NCBI GenBank assembly: GCA_937883755.1 | Contig: CAKZYA010000058.1 | Span: 124,001-188,000 of the forward strand | Origin: an uncultured Flammeovirgaceae bacterium | GTDB taxonomy: Bacteria; Bacteroidota; Bacteroidia; Cytophagales; Cyclobacteriaceae | Direction: 5' to 3' | DNA length: 64,000 nt | Shown: positions 63,452-64,000 of the stretch, piece by piece | Numbering within the stretch: the stretch's first letter is position 1 | How the letters are laid out: each line of letters begins with the position of its first letter | Translations under genes and position numbers: made by a program | The notes under the pieces: model-generated | Told to the model about the DNA's origin: nothing | Seen by the model: the letters and a program-made list of their open reading frames with translations, nothing else | Databases searched by the model: none

Positions 63452-64000
63452 TTAGGTGAGCATGACGGTATCGCCTAGACCTTGACGGATAATTTTTGGT
63501 TGTTCTTCAGTACAATCTACTACAGTAGAAGCTACATTGTTACCCATACCTCCGTCAATGATAATATCTACCTGATCAGCAAAACGCTCATAAATTAAAT
63601 CAGGGTCAGTCGCATAGGCGACAATTTCATCCTCATCATGCACAGATGTAGTAATGAGCGGGTTTCCCAATCGCTCCACTAGTTGCTGAGGAATGGCGTG
63701 TTCGCTTACTCGTACTCCAATGGTCTTTCTCTTGCTATCAATTTTCTTAGGAACGTATTTGCTAGAGGATAAGATAAAAGTGTAAGGTCCAGGGAGAGCC
63801 TTATTCATTAGTTTGAACATAGGTGTAGGGATATTCTTGGAGTACTCAGCTACCTGACTGATATTTTGGCAGAGAAAAGAAAACTGATTTTTTTGGGGAT
63901 CAACTCCTTTAATGTGGCACAGCCGTTCAATTGCTTCGGGGTTAAGCAGGTCGCAGCCAAGTGCGTAGATGGTATCAGTGGGGTAGATTATGACACCTCC
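63452..64000 (-). CDS. Sua5/YrdC-family L-threonylcarbamoyladenylate synthase (5' end cut by window)
   Basis: 182 residues are visible on the minus strand and the frame stays open to base 64000, so the true start lies beyond. The family's nucleotide-binding opening is present (IIYPTDTIYALGCDL) with the HIKGVDPQKNQFSFLC core, ALPGPYTFIL, and GVRVSEHAIPQQ segments. It makes threonylcarbamoyl-AMP from threonine, bicarbonate and ATP for t6A, the step before TsaD (14770). The YciO branch is an alternative since only part is seen. Confidence 0.88.
   Translation of the reverse strand, partial: GGVIIYPTDTIYALGCDLLNPEAIERLCHIKGVDPQKNQFSFLCQNISQVAEYSKNIPTPMFKLMNKALPGPYTFILSSSKYVPKKIDSKRKTIGVRVSEHAIPQQLVERLGNPLITTSVHDEDEIVAYATDPDLIYERFADQVDIIIDGGMGNNVASTVVDCTEEQPKIIRQGLGDTVMLT

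Overview
The window looks like a chromosomal segment of a Bacteroidota member, most likely a marine-type Cytophagales bacterium. The evidence is the absence of Shine-Dalgarno sites, promoter elements of the TTTG-N19-TAnnTTTG type (the clearest at 56349-56379), and several families typical of the phylum: TamB next to TsaD, a HEPN-fused siroheme reductase, WbqC, DUF4159, DUF3108, DUF4174, BlaI/M56 sensors carrying TonB domains, and ~1000-residue ABCG-type proteins with a TerB-like front end. I see no phage, insertion sequence, integron or CRISPR array. The genus is not determinable from this sequence alone.

Layout. 1-2882: tail of an unknown protein, an L,D-transpeptidase, a NeuD-like acyltransferase, a nucleoside phosphorylase and thioredoxin. 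2999-10015: a sulfur/nitrogen assimilation block (a leader RNA with an intrinsic terminator, siroheme sulfite/nitrite reductase, CobA, an ammonium transporter with a small unknown partner, MetZ, OsmC, rhodanese). 10023-22893: housekeeping (TamB, TsaD, SmpB, HNH protein, SucC, LolD-like ATPase, lipoproteins, tRNA-Arg). 23025-24829: a second ammonium transporter with its P-II protein. 25201-34720: DUF4159 protein, desaturase, then a BlaI / FtsX-permease / esterase / M56 group with three copies of a TonB C-terminal domain. 34745-40371: potassium channel, DUF3616 protein, RuvC, glycosyltransferase and an orphan M16 protein.

40577-52272 is the most interesting part: nine same-strand genes between a promoter-like site and a strong terminator. 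They encode CheR, a stand-alone CheB, a membrane GAF protein, a Cache-HAMP-GAF-PAS-PAS-PP2C receptor, a SiaB-like kinase, a SiaC-like phospho-switch protein, a TerB/ABCG transporter fusion, a lipoprotein and a secreted protein. This resembles the Pseudomonas SiaABCD partner-switch but has no diguanylate cyclase in the window. A chemoreceptor-methylation pair is placed upstream and an ABC transporter downstream, suggesting a different output.

52351-64000: RecA, a putative aminopeptidase, DUF3108 and DUF4174 proteins, a GAF protein with degenerate methionine-sulfoxide-reductase cysteines, FabG, a VWA-like membrane protein, ClpC, WbqC and a Sua5/YrdC protein cut by the window end. Other non-coding signals of note are a 158-bp inverted repeat (24308-24465 and 27634-27791) lying upstream of amt and blaI, a 28-bp perfect palindrome (905-932), and tandem operator-like dyads (26868-26904).
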